Positions 13,601 to 27,600 of a DNA stretch of 64,000 nucleotides are shown here, in pieces. Location: contig CAJQUW010015418.1 of the NCBI GenBank assembly GCA_907163375.1, forward strand, positions 33,501 through 97,500. Direction: 5' to 3'. The DNA is from Prostheceraeus crozeri. Its lineage: Eukaryota; Platyhelminthes; Polycladida; Euryleptidae. How positions within the stretch are numbered: the stretch's first letter is position 1; the number at the start of each line of letters is the position of its first letter. The notes beneath the pieces are model-generated. The model was not told where the DNA came from. It searched no databases and saw only the letters and a program-made list of their open reading frames with translations. The translations under genes were made by a program, and so were the position numbers.

Positions 13601-16600
13601 AGGGCGCTTGACAGATGTTTGCATCACAGCAGAACTTTTCCAATGTGATATCACGACCTGCAATGTGAAATACATAGTAATGACCTAGTTTGATGTCATA
13701 GGGCCTAGGTGGTCCATGTGGTCCGTAGTGATGACCAGGGCGTTGAGGACAGATGTTTGCATCACAGCAGAACTTTTCCAATGTGATATCACGACCTGCA
13801 ATGTGAAATACATAGTAATGACCTAGTTTGATGTCATAGGGCCTAGGTGGTCCATGTGGTCCGTAGTGATGACCAGGGCGTTGGTGACAGATGTTTGCAT
13901 CACAGCAGAACTTTTCCAATGTGATATCACGACCTGCAATGTGAAATACATAGTAATGACCTAGTTTGATGTCATAGGGCCTAGGTGGTCCATGTGGTCC
14001 GTAGTGATGACCAGTGCGCTTGACAGATGTTTGCATCACAGCAGAACTTTTCCAATGTGATATCACGACCTGCAATGTGAAATACATAGTAATGACCTAG
14101 TTTGATGTCATAGGGCCTAGGTGGTCCATGTGGTCCGTAGTGATGACCAGGGCATTGTGGACAGATGTTTGCATCACAGCAGAACTTTTCCAATGTGATA
14201 TCACGACCTGCAATGTGAAATACATAGTAATGACCTAGTTTGATGTCATAGGGCCTAGGTGGTCCATGTGGTCCGTAGTGATGACCAGGGCGTTGAGGAC
14301 AGATGTTTGCATCACAGCAGAACTTTTCCAATGTGATATCACGACCTGCAATGTGAAATACATAGTAATGACCTAGTTTGATGTCATAGGGCCTAGGTGG
14401 TCCATGTGGTCCGTAGTGATGACCAGGGCGTTGCAGACAATGTTTGCATCACAGCAGAACTTTTCCAATGTGATATCACGACCTGCAATGTGAAATACAT
14501 AGTAATGACCTAGTTTGATGTCATAGGGCCTAGGTGGTCCATGTGGTCCGTAGTGATGACCAGGGCGTTGGGGACAGATGTTTGCATCACAGCAGAACTT
14601 TTCCAATGTGATATCACGACCTGCAATGTGAAATACATAGTAATGACCTAGTTTGATGTCATAGGGCCTAGGTGGTCCATGTGGTCCGTAGTGATGACCA
14701 GGGCGTTGAGGACAGATGTTTGCATCACAGCAGAACTTTTCCAATGTGATATCACGACCTGCAATGTGAAATACATAGTAATGACCTAGTTTGATGTCAT
14801 AGGGCCTAGGTGGTCCATGTGGTCCGTAGTGATGACCAGGGCGTTGGGGACAGATGTTTGCATCACAGCAGAACTTTTCCAATGTGATATCACGACCTGC
14901 AATGTGAAATACATAGTAATGACCTAGTTTGATGTCATAGGGCCTAGGTGGTCCATGTGGTCCGTAGTGATGACCAGGGCGTTGGGGACAGATGTTTGCA
15001 TCACAGCAGAACTTTTCCAATGTGATATCACGACCTGCAATGTGAAATACATAGTAATGACCTAGTTTGATGTCATAGGGCCTAGGTGGTCCATGTGGTC
15101 CGTAGTGATGACCAGGGCGTTGGGGACAGATGTTTGCATCTCAGCAGAACTTTTCCAATGTGATATCACGACCTGCAATGTGAAATACATAGTAATGACC
15201 TAGTTTGATGTCATAGGGCCTAGGTGGTCCATGTGGTCCGTAGTGATGACCAGGGCGTTGAGGACAATGTTTGCATCACAGCAGAACTTTTCCAATGTGA
15301 TATCATGACCTGCAATGTGAAATACATAGTAATGACCTAGTTTGATGTCATAGGGCCTAGGTGGTCCATGTGGTCCGTAGTGATGACCAGGGCGTTGGGG
15401 ACAGATGTTTGCATCACAGCAGAACTTTTCCAATGTGATATCACGACCTGCAATGTGAAATACATAGTAATGACCTAGTTTGATGTCATAGGGCCTAGGT
15501 GGTCCATGTGGTCCGTAGTGATGACCAGGGCGTTGGGGACAATGTTTGCATCACAGCAGAACTTTTCCAATGTGATATCACGACCTGCAATGTGAAATAC
15601 ATAGTAATGACCTAGTTTGATGTCATAGGGCCTAGGTGGTCCATGTGGTCCGTAGTGATGACCAGGGCGTTGGGGACAGATGTTTGCATCACAGCAGAAC
15701 TTTTCCGATGTGATATCACGACCTGCAATGTGAAATACATAGTAATGACCTAGTTTGATGTCATAGGGCCTAGGTGGTCCATGTGGTCCGTAGTGATGAC
15801 CAGGGCGTTGGGGACAGATGTTTGCATCACAGCAGAACTTTTCCAATGTGATATCACGACCTGCAATGTGAAATACATAGTAATGACCTAGTTTGATGTC
15901 ATAGGGCCTAGGTGGTCCATGTGGTCCGTAGTGATGACCAGGGCGTTCGGGACAATGTTTGCATCACAGCAGAACTTTTCCAATGTGATATCACGACCTG
16001 CAATGTGAAATACATAGTAATGACCTAGTTTGATGTCATAGGGCCTAGGTGGTCCATGTTGTCAGTAGTGATGACCAAGGCGTTTCCGACAATGTTTGCA
16101 TCATAGCAGAACTTTTCCAATGTGATATCACGACCTGCAATGTGAAATACATAGTAATGACCTAGTTTGATGTCATAGGGCCTAGTTGGTCCATGTGGTC
16201 CGTAGTGATGACCAGGGCGTTTGGGACAATGTTTGCATCACAGCAGAACTTTTCCGATGTGATATCATGACCTGCAATGTGAAATACATAGTAATGACCT
16301 AGTTTGATGTCATAGGGCCTAGGTGGTCCATGTGGTCCGTAGTGATGACCAGGGCGTTGGTGACAGATGTTTGCATCACAGCAGAACTTTTCCAATGTGA
16401 TATCACGACCTGCAATGTGAAATACATAGTAATGACCTAGTTTGATGTCATAGGGCCTAGGTGGTCCATGTGGTCCGTAGTGATGACCAGGGCGTTGGTG
16501 ACAGTTGTGTGCATCACAGCAGAACTTTTCCAATGTGATATCACGACCTGCAATGTGAAATACATAGTAATGACCTAGTTTGATGTCATAGGGCCTAGGT

Positions 16601-18087
16601 GGTCCATGTGGTCCGTAGTGATGACCAGGGCGTTGGGGACAGATGTTTGCATCACAGCAGAACTTTTCCAATGTGATATCATGACCTGCAATGTGAAATA
16701 CATAGTAATGACCTAGTTTGATGTCATAGGGCCTAGGTGGTCCATGTGGTCCGTAGTGATGACCAGGGCGTTGTGGACAGATGTTTGCATCACAGCAGAA
16801 CTTTTCCAATGTGATATCACGACCTGCAATGTGAAATACATAGTAATGACCTAGTTTGATGTCATAGGGCCTAGGTGGTCCATGTGGTCCGTAGTGATGA
16901 CCAGGGCGTTGTGGACAGATGTTTGCATCACAGCAGAACTTTTCCAATGTGATATCACGACCTGCAATGTGAAATACATAGTAATGACCTAGTTTGATGT
17001 CATAGGGCCTAGTTGGTCCATGTGGTCCGTAGTGATGACCAGGGCGTTGGGGCAATGTTTGCATCAGAGCAGAACTTTTCCAATGTGATATCACGACCTG
17101 CAATGTGAAATACATAGTAATGACCTAGTTTGATGTCATAGGGCCTAGGTGGTCCATGTGGTCCGTAGTGATGACCAGGGCGTTGGGGACAGATGTTTGC
17201 ATCACAGCAGAACTTTTCCAATGTGATATCACGACCTGCAATGTGAAATACATAGTAATGACCTAGTTTGATGTCATAGGGCCTAGGTGATCCATGTGGT
17301 CCGTAGTGATGACCAGGGCGTTCAGGACAGATGTTTGCATCACAGCAGAACTTTTCCAATGTGATATCATGACCTGCAATGTGAAATACACAGTGATGAC
17401 CTAGTTTGATGTCATAGGGCCTAGGTGGTCCATGTGGTCCGTAGTAATGACCAGGGCGTTGACGACAGTTGTCTGCATCACAGCAGAACTTTTCCAATGT
17501 GATATCACGACCTGCAATGTGAAATACATAGTAATGACCTAGTTTGATGTCATAGGGCCTAGGTGGTCCATGTGGTCCGTAGTGATGACCAGGGCGTTCG
17601 GGACAATGTTTGCATCACAGCAGAACTTTTCCAATGTGATATCACGACCTGCAATGTGAAATACATAGTAATGACCTAGTTTGATGTCATAGGGCTTAGT
17701 TGGTCGATGTTGTCTTAGTGATGACCAGGGCGTTGGGGACAATGTTTGCATCACAGCAGAACTTTTCCGATGTGATATCATGACCTTTAATGTGAAATAC
17801 ATAGTAATGACCTAGTTTGATGTCATAGGGCCTAGGTGGTCCATGTGGTCCGTAGTGATGACCAGGGCGTTGGGGACAGATGTTTGCATCACAGCAGAAC
17901 TTTTCCAATGTGATATCACGACCTGCAATGTGAAATACATAGTAATGACCTAGTTTGATGTCATAGGGCCTAGGTGGTCCATGTGGTCCGTAGTGATGAC
18001 CAGGGCGTTGAGGACAGATATCTGCATCACAGCAGAACTTTTCCAATGTGATATCACGACCTGCAATGTGAAATACATAGTAATGAC

Positions 18088-20240
18088 CTAGTTTGATGTC
18101 ATAGGGCCTAGGTGGTCTATGCGGTCCGCAGTGATGACCATGGCGTTAGGGACAATGTTTGCATCACAGCAGAACTTTTCCGATGTGATATCACGACCTG
18201 CAATGTGAAATACATAGTAATGACCTAGTTTGATGTCATAGGGCCTAGGTGGTCCATGTGGTCCGTAGTGATGACCAGGGCGTTGAGGACAGATGTCTGC
18301 ATCACAGCAGAACTTTTCCAATGTGATATCACGACCTGCAATGTGAAATACATAGTAATGACCTAGTTTGATGTCATAGGGCCTAGGTGGTCCATGTGGT
18401 CCGTAGTGATGACCAGGGCGTTGGGGACAGATGTTTGCATCACAGCAGAACTTTTCCAATGTGATATCATGACCTGCAATGTGAAATACATAGTAATGAC
18501 CTAGTTTGATGTCATAGGGCCTAGGTGGTCCATGTGGTCCGTAGTGATGACCAGGGCGTTGGGGACAATGTTTGCATCACAGCAGAACTTTTCCAATGTG
18601 ATATCACGACCTGTAATGTGAAATACATAGTAATGACCTAGTTTGATGTCATAGGGCCTAGTTGGTCCATGTGGTCCGTAGTGATGACCAGGGCGTTGTG
18701 GACAGATGTTTGCATCACAGCAGAACTTTTCCAATGTGATATCACGACCTGCAATGTGAAATACATAGTAATGACCTAGTTTGATGTCATAGGGCCTAGT
18801 TGGTCCATGTGTTCCGCAGTGATAACCAGGGCGTTTGGGACAGTTATCGGCATCACAGCAGAACTTTTCCAATGTGATATCACGACCTGCAATGTGAAAT
18901 ACATAGTAATGACCTAGTTTGATGTCATAGGGCCTAGGTGGTCCATGTTGTCAGTAGTGATGACCAAGGCGTTTGGGACAATGTTTGCATCATAGCAGAA
19001 CTTTTCCAATGTGATATCATGACCTGCAATGTGAAATACATAGTAATGACCTAGTTTGATGTCATAGGGCCTAGGTGGTCCATGTGGTCCGTAGTGATGA
19101 CCAGGGCGTTGGGGACAGATGTTTGCATCACAGCAGAACTTTTCCAATGTGATATCACGACCTGCAATGTGAAATACATAGTAATGACCTAGTTTGATGT
19201 CATAGGGCCTAGGTGGTCCATGTGGTCCGTAGTGATGACCAGGGCGTTGAGGACAGATGTTTGCATCACAGCAGAACTTTTCCGATGTGATATCACGACC
19301 TGCAATGTGAAATACATAGTAATGACCTAGTTTGATGTCATAGGGCCTAGGTGGTCTATGTGGTCCGCAGTGATGACCAGGGCGTTGCAGGCAATGTTTG
19401 CATCACAGCAGAACTTTTCCGATGTGATATCATGACCTGCAATGTGAAATACATAGTAATGACCTAGTTTGATGTCATAGGGCCTAGGTGGTCCATGTGG
19501 TCCGTAGTGATGACCAGGGCGTTGAGGACAGATATCTGCATCACAGCAGAACTTTTCCGATGTGATATCACGACCTGCAATGTGAAATACATAGTAATGA
19601 CCTAGTTTGATGTCATAGGGCCTAGGTGGTCCATGTGGTCCGTAGTGATGACCAGGGCGTTGGGGACAGATGTTTGCATCACAGCAGAACTTTTCCAATG
19701 TGATATCATGACCTGCAATGTGAAATACACAGTGATGACCTAGTTTGATGTCATAGGGCCTAGTTGGTCCATGTGGTCCGTAGTGATGACCAGGGCGTTC
19801 GGGACAATGTTTGCATCACAGCAGAACTTTTCCAATGTGATATCACGACCTGTAATGTGAAATACATAGTAATGACCTACTTTGATGTCATAGGGCCTAG
19901 TTGGTCCATGTGGTCCGTAGTGATGACCAGGGCGTTGTGGACAGATGTTTGCATCACAGCAGAACTTTTCCAATGTGATATCACGACCTGCAATGTGAAA
20001 TACATAGTAATGACCTAGTTTGATGTCATAGGGCCTAGTTGGTCCATGTGGTCCGTAGTGATGACCAGGGCGTTGAGGACAGATGTTTGCATCACAGCAG
20101 AACTTTTCCAATGTGATATCACGACCTGCAATGTGAAATACATAGTAATGACCTAGTTTGATGTCATAGGGCCTAGGTGGTCCATGTTGTCCGTAGTGAT
20201 GACCAGGGCGTTTGGGACAATGTTTGCATCACAGCAGAAC
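18088..20240. repeat. 413-bp higher-order repeat in the satellite
   Basis: In this stretch monomers follow a 137+138+138 pattern, so every third copy has the one-base deletion (GGACAATG or GGCAATG in place of GGACAGATG). The same phase recurs at about 18,088, 18,501, 18,914, 19,327 and 19,740, an exact spacing of 413 bp. Other diagnostic variants (GATATCTGC, TTATCGGC, TTTTCCGATG) are distributed within the trimers. This is a higher-order unit in the sense used for centromeric satellites, seen only in the diverged half of the arm. Confidence 0.75.
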
Positions 20241-23200
20241 TTTTCCAATGTGATATCATGACCTGCAATGTGAAATACATAGTAATGACCTAGTTTGATG
20301 TCATAGGGCCTAGTTGGTCCATGTGGTCCGTAGTGATGACCAGGGCGTTGAGGACAGATATCTGCATCACAGCAGAACTTTTCCGATGTGATATCACGAC
20401 CTGCAATGTGAAATACATAGTAATGACCTAGTTTGATGTCATAGGGCCTAGGTGGTCCATGTGGTCCGTAGTGATGACCAGGGCGTTGGGGACAATGTTT
20501 GCATCACAGCAGAACTTTTCCGATGTGATATCATGACCTGCAATGTGAAATACATAGTAATGACCTAGTTTGATGTCATAGGGCCTAGGTGGTCCATGTG
20601 GTCCGTAGTGATGACCAGGGCGTTGTGGACAGATATCTGCATCACAGCAGAACTTTTCCAATGTGATATCACGACCTGCAATGTGAAATACATAGTAATG
20701 ACCTAGTTTGATGTCATAGGGCCTAGTTGGTCCATGTGGTCCGCAGTGATGACCAGGGCGTTTGGGACAGTTATTTGCATCACAGCAGAACTTTTCCGAT
20801 GTGATATCATGACCTTTAATGTGAAATACATAGTAATGATCTAGTTTGATGTCATAGGGCCTAGGTGGTCCATGTGGTCCGTAGTGATGACCAGGACGTT
20901 GGTGACAGATGTTTGCATCACAGCAGAACTTTTCCAATGTGATATCATGACCTGCAATGTGAAATACACAGTGATGACCTAGTTTGATGTCATAGGGCCT
21001 AGTTGGTCCATGTGGTCCGTAGTGATGACCAGGGCGTTGTGGACAGATGTTTGCATCACAGCAGAACTTTTCCAATGTGATATCACGACCTGCAATGTGA
21101 AATACATAGTAATGACCTAGTTTGATGTCATAGGGCCTAGTTGGTCCATGTGGTCCGTAGTGATGACCAGGGCGTTGGGGACAGATGTTTGCATCACAGC
21201 AGAACTTTTCCAATGTGATATCACGACCTGCAATGTGAAATACATAGTAATGACCTAGTTTGATGTCATAGGGCCTAGTTGGTCCATGTGGTCCGTAGTG
21301 ATGACCAGGGCGTTGGGCACAATGTTTGCATCACAGCAGAACTTTTCCAATGTGATATCATGACCTGCAATGTGAAATACATAGTAATGACCTAGTTTGA
21401 TGTCATAGGGCCTAGGTGGTCCATGTGGTCCGTAGTGATGACCAGGGCGTTGGGGACAATGTTTGCATCACAGCAGAACTTTTCCGATGTGATATCACGA
21501 CCTGCAATGTGAAATACATAGTAATGACCTAGTTTGATGTCATAGGGCCTAGTTGGTCCATGTGGTCCGTAGTGATGACCAGGGCGTTTGGGACAATGTT
21601 TGCATCACAGCAGAACTTTTCCGATGTGATATCAAGACCTGCAATGTGAAATACATAGTAATGACCTAGTTTGATGTCATAGGGCCTAGGTGGTCCATGT
21701 GGTCCGTAGTGATGACCAGGGCGTTGAGGACAATGTTTGCATCACAGCAGAACTTTTCCGATGTGATATCATGACCTGCAATGTGAAATACATAGTAATG
21801 ACCTAGTTTGATGTCATAGGGCCTAGGTGGTCCATGTGGTCCGTAGTGATGACCAGGGCGTTGGGGACAGATGTTTGCATCACAGCAGAACTTTTCCAAT
21901 GTGATATCATGACCTGCAATGTGAAATACACAGTGATGACCTAGTTTGATGTCATAGGGCCTAGTTGGTCCATGTGGTCCGTAGTGATGACCAGGGCGTT
22001 CGGGACAATGTTTGCATCACAGCAGAACTTTTCCAATGTGATATCACGACCTGCAATGTGAAATACATAGTAATGACCTAGTTTGATGTCATAGGGCCTA
22101 GTTGGTCCATGTGGTCCGTAGTGATGACCAGGGCGTTGGGGACAGATGTTTGCATCACAGCAGAACTTTTCCGATGTGATATCACGACCTGCAATGTGAA
22201 ATACATAGTAATGACCTAGTTTGATGTCATAGGGCCTAGTTGGTCCATGTGGTCCGTAGTGATGACCAGGGCGTTGGGCACAATGTTTGCATCACAGCAG
22301 AACTTTTCCAATGTGATATCACGACCTGCAATGTGAAATACATAGTAATGACCTAGTTTGATGTCATAGGACCTAGGTGGTCCATGTGGTCCGTAGTGAT
22401 GACCAGGGCGTTGGGGACAATGTTTGCGTCACAGCAGAACTTTTCCAATGTGATATCATGACCTGCAATGATAAATACATAGTAATGACCTAGTTTCATG
22501 TCATAGGGCCTAGTTGGTCCATGTGGTCCGTAGTGATGACCAGGGCGTTGTGGACAGATATCTGCATCACAGCAGAACTTTTCCGATGTGATATCACGAC
22601 CTGCAATGTGAAATACATAGTAATGACCTAGTTTGATGTCATAGGGCCTAGGTGGTCCATGTGGTCCGTAGTGATGACCAGGGCGTTGGGGACAATGTTT
22701 GCATCACAGCAGAACTTTTCCGATGTGATATCATGACCTGCAATGTGAAATACATAGTAATGACCTAGTTTGATGTCATAGGGCCTAGGTGGTCCATGTG
22801 GTCCGTAGTGATGACCAGGGCGTTTGGGACAATGTTTGCATCACAGCAGAACTTTTCCAATGTGATATCACGACCTGCAATGTGAAATACATAGTAATGA
22901 CCTAGTTTGATGTCATAGGGCCTAGTTGGTCCATGTGGTCCGCAGTGATGACCAGGGCGTTTGGGACAGTTATCTGCATCACAGCAGAACTTTTCCAATG
23001 TGATATCACGACCTGCAATGTGAAATACATAGTAATGACCTAGTTTGATGTCATAGGGCCTAGTTGGTCCATGTGGTCCGTAGTGATGACCAGGGCGTTG
23101 TGGACAGATGTTTGCATCACAGCAGAACTTTTCCAATGTGATATCATGACCTGCAATGTGAAATACATAGTAATGACCTAGTTTGATGTCATAGGGCCTA

Positions 23201-24570
23201 GTTGGTCCATGTGGTCCGTAGTGATGACCAGGGCGTTCGGGACAATGTTTGCATCACAGCAGAACTTTTCCAATGTGATATCACGACCTGCAATGTGAAA
23301 TACATAGTAATGACCTAGTTTGATGTCATAGGGCCTAGTTGGTCCATGTGGTCCGTAGTGATGACCAGGGCGTTGAGGACAGTTGTCTGCATCACAGCAG
23401 AACTTTTCCAATGTGATATCACGACCTGCAATGTGAAATACATAGTAATGACCTAGTTTGATGTCATAGGGCCTAGTTGGTCCATGTGGTCCGTAGTGAT
23501 GACCAGGGCGTTGCAGACAATGTTTGCATCACAGCAGAACTTTTCCAATGTGATATCATGACCTGCAATGTGAAATACATAGTAATGACCTAGTTTGATG
23601 TCATAGGGCCTAGGTGGTCCATGTGGTCCGTAGTGATGACCAGGGCGTTGGGGACAGATGTTTGCATCACAGCAGAACTTTTCCGATGTGATATCACGAC
23701 CTGCAATGTGAAATACATAGTAATGACCTAGTTTGATGTCATAGGGCCTAGTTGGTCCATGTGGTCCGTAGTGATGACCAGGGCGTTAGGGACAGATGTT
23801 TGCATCACAGCAGAACTTTTCCAATGTGATATCACGACCTGCAATGTGAAATACATAGTAATGACCTAGTTTGATGTCATAGGGCCTAGGTGGTCCATGT
23901 GGTCCGTAGTGATGACCAGGGCGTTGGGGACAGATGTTTGCATCACAGCAGAACTTTTCCAATGTGATATCACGATCTGCAATGTGAAATACATAGTAAT
24001 GACCTAGTTTGATGTCATAGGGCCTAGTTGGTCCATGTGGTCCGTAGTGATGACCAGGGCGTTGGGGACAGATGTTTGCATCACAGCAGAACTTTTCCGA
24101 TGTGATATCATGACCTGCAATGTGAAATACATAGTAATGACCTAGTTTGATGTCATAGGGCCTAGGTGGTCCATGTGGTCCGTAGTGATGACCAGCGCGT
24201 TGGGGACAATGTTTGCATCACAGCAGAACTTTTCCGATGTGATATCATGACCTGCAATGTGAAATACATAGTAATGACCTAGTTTGATGTCATAGGGCCT
24301 AGTTGGTCCATGTGGTCCGCAGTGATGACCAGGGCGTTTGGGACAGTTATCTGCATCACAGCAGAACTTTTCCAATGTGATATCACGACCTGCATAGTGA
24401 AATACATAGTAATGACCTTGTTTGATGTCATAGGGCCTAGGTGGTCCATGTGGTCCGTAGTGATGACCAGGGCGTTGGGGACAGATGTTTGCATCACAGC
24501 AGAACTTTTCCAATGTGATATCATGACCTGCAATGTGAAATGCACAGTGATGACCTAGTTTGATGTCATA

Positions 24571-24626
24571 CAACATGTCATACATGTCATGTCATACATG
24601 TCATACATGGGACAATGTTTGCATCA
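24571..24626. other. Satellite orientation switch with short CATGTCATA repeats
   Basis: The first arm stops inside a monomer after TTGATGTCATA. About 40 bp follow, made of irregular copies of CATGTCATA or CATGTCAT. A short piece still in the first orientation (GGGACAATGTTTGCATCAC) comes next, and then the sequence continues as the reverse complement of the monomer (GCGGACCGCATAGACCACC). The short repeats look like a slippage expansion of the monomer's own GATGTCATA. The junction therefore marks an inversion breakpoint or a fold-back event within the array. Confidence 0.85.
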
Positions 24627-27600
24627 CTGCGGACCGCATAGACCACCTAGGCCCTATGACATCAAACTAGGTCCTTACTATGTATTTCACATTTCAGGTC
24701 GTGATATCACATTGAAAAAGTTCTGCTGTGATGCAAACATCTGTCCCCAACGCCCTGGTCATCACTAAGACCACATAGACCACCTAGGCCCTATGACATC
24801 AAACTAGGTCATTACTATGTATTTCACATTGCAGGTCGTGATATCACATTGGAAAAGTTCTGCTGTGATGCAAACATTGTCTGCAACGCCCTGGTCATCA
24901 CTACGGACCACATCGACCACCTAGGCCCTATGACATCAAACTAGGTCATTACTATGTATTTCACATTGCAGGTCGTGATATCGCATTGGAAAAGTTCTGC
25001 TGTGATGCAAACATTGTCTGCAACGCCCTGGTCATCACTACGGACCACATGGACCAACTAGGCCCTATGACATCAAACTAGGTCATTACTATGTATTTCA
25101 CATTGCAGGTCGTGATATCACATCGGAAAAGTTCTGCCGTGATGCAAACATTGTCTGCAACGCCCTGGTCATCACTGCGGACCACATTGACCACCTAGGC
25201 CCTATGACATCAAACTAGGTCATTACTATGTATTTCACATTGCAGGTCATGATATCACATTGGAAAAGTTCTGCTGTGATGCAGATATCTGTCCACAACG
25301 CCCTGGTCATCACTACGGACCACATTGACCACTTAGGCCCTATGACATCAAACTAGGTCATTACTATGTATTTCTTATTGCAGGTCGTGATATCACACTG
25401 GAAAAGTTCTGCTGTGATGCAGATATCTGTCCCAAACGCCCTGGTTATCACTGCGGAACACATGGACAAACTAGGCCCTATGACATGAAACTAGGTCATT
25501 ACTATGTATTTCACATTGCAGGTGGTGATATCATATTCGAAAAGTTCTGCTGTGATGCAGACATTGTCCCCAACGCCGTGATCATCACTTAGACCACATC
25601 GAACAACTAGGCCCTATGACATCAAACTAGGTCATTACTGTGTATTTCACATTGCAGGTCGTGATATCACATTGGAAAAGTTCTGCTGTGATGCAAACAT
25701 TGTCTGGAAGGCCCTGGTCATCATTGCGGACCACATTGACCACCTAGGCCCTATGACATCAAACTAGGTCATTACTATGTATTTCTTATTGCAGGTCGTG
25801 ATATCACACTGGAAAAGTTCTGCTGTGATGCAGATATCTGTCCTAAACGCCCTGGTCATCACTACGGACCACATGGACCACCTAGGCCCTATGACATCAA
25901 ACTAGGTCATTACTATGTATTTCACATTAAAGGTCATGATATCACATCGGAAAAGTTCTGCTGTGATGCAAACATTGTCCCCAACGCCCTGGTCATCACT
26001 TAGACCACATCGACCAACTAGGCCCTATGACATCAAACTAGGTCATTACTATGTATTTCACATTGCAGGTCGTGATATCACATTGGAAAAGTTCTGCTGT
26101 GATGCAAACATTGCCTGCAACGCCCTGGTCATCACTGCGGACCACATGGACCACCTAGGCCCTATGACATCAAACTAGGTCATTACTATGTATTTCACAT
26201 TGCAGGTCATGATATCACATCGGAAAAGTTCTGCTGTGATGCAGATATCTGTCCTCAACGCCCTGGTCATCACTACGGACCACATGGACCAACTAGGCCC
26301 TATGACATCAAACTAGGTCATTACTATGTATTTCACATTGCAGGTCATGATATCACATTGGAAAAGTTCTGCTGTGATGCAGACAACTGTCCTCAACGCC
26401 CTGGTCATCACTACGGACCACATGGACCAACTAGGCCCTATGACATCAAACTAGGATATTACTATGTATTTCTTATTGCGGGTCATGATATCACATTGGA
26501 AAAGTTCTGCTGTGATGCAAACATCTGTCACCAACGCCCTGGTCATCACTACGGACCACATGGACCACCTAGGCCCTATGACATCAAACTAGGTCATTAC
26601 TATGTATTTCACATTAAAGGTCATGATATCACATCGGAAAAGTTCTGCTGTGATGCAAACATTGTCCCAAACGCCCTGGTCATCAGTACGGACCACATGG
26701 ACCAACTAGGCCCTATGACATCAAACTAGGTCCTTACTATGTATTTCACATTGCAGGTCATGATATCACATTGGAAAAGTTCTGCTGTGATGCAAACATC
26801 TGTCCCCAACGCCCTGGTCATCACAAAGACCACATCGACCAACTAGGCCCTATGACATCAAACTAGGTCATTACTATGTATTTCACATTGCAGGTCGTGA
26901 TATCACATTGGAAAAGTTCTGCTGTGATGCAAACATTGTCTGCAACGCCCTGGTCATCACTACGGACCACATGGACCAACTAGGCCCTATGACATCAAAC
27001 TGGGTCATTACTATGTATTTCACATTGGAGGTCATGATATCACATCGGAAAAGTTCTGCTGTGATGCAAACATTGTCCCAAACGCCCTGGTCATCACTAC
27101 GGACCACATGGACCAACTAGGCCCTATGACATCAAACTAGGTAATTACTATGTATTTCACATTGCAGGTCGTGATATCACATCGGAAAAGTTCTGCCGTG
27201 ATGCAAACATTGTCTGCAAGGCCCTGGTCATCACTGCGGACCACATTGACCACCTAGGCCCTATGACATCAAACTAGGTCATTACTATGTTTTTCACATT
27301 GCAGGTCATGATATCACATCGGAAAAGTTCTGCTGTGATGCAGATATCTGTCCTCAACGCCCTGGTCATCACTACGGACCACATGGACCAACTAGGCCCT
27401 ATGACATCAAACTAGGTCTACTATGTATTTCACATTGCAGGTCATGATATCACACTGGAAAAGTTCTGCTGTGATGCAAACATTGCCTGCAACGCCCTTT
27501 CATCAGTACGGACCACATGGACCAACTAGGCCCTATGACATCAAACTAGGTCCTTACTATGTATTTCACATTGCAGGTCATGATATCACATTGGAAAAGT

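Larger units (their letters stand above)
1..24570. repeat. 138-bp satellite array, first arm
   Basis: Head-to-tail monomers of 138 bp, with a recurrent 137-bp variant that lacks one base in the GGACAGATG stretch. About 178 copies. Copies from about 3.3 to 13 kb are almost identical. Variation there is mostly one base before GGACAG, giving GAGGACAG, GGGGACAG or GTGGACAG. Copies beyond about 13 kb carry many more substitutions, for example CCTAGG to CCTAGT, ATCACG to ATCATG, and TTTTCCAA to TTTTCCGA. Each canonical monomer contains the 10-bp palindrome GTGATATCAC. The array runs off the left edge of the window, so its true length is unknown. No gene or transposon interrupts it. The homogeneous core with diverged edges is what unequal exchange or gene conversion produces in satellites. 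Confidence 0.97.

Noticed and set aside
19764-24558. Plus-strand frames of about 82-84 codons in the first arm
   Set aside because: They are antisense readings of the same monomers with no independent support.
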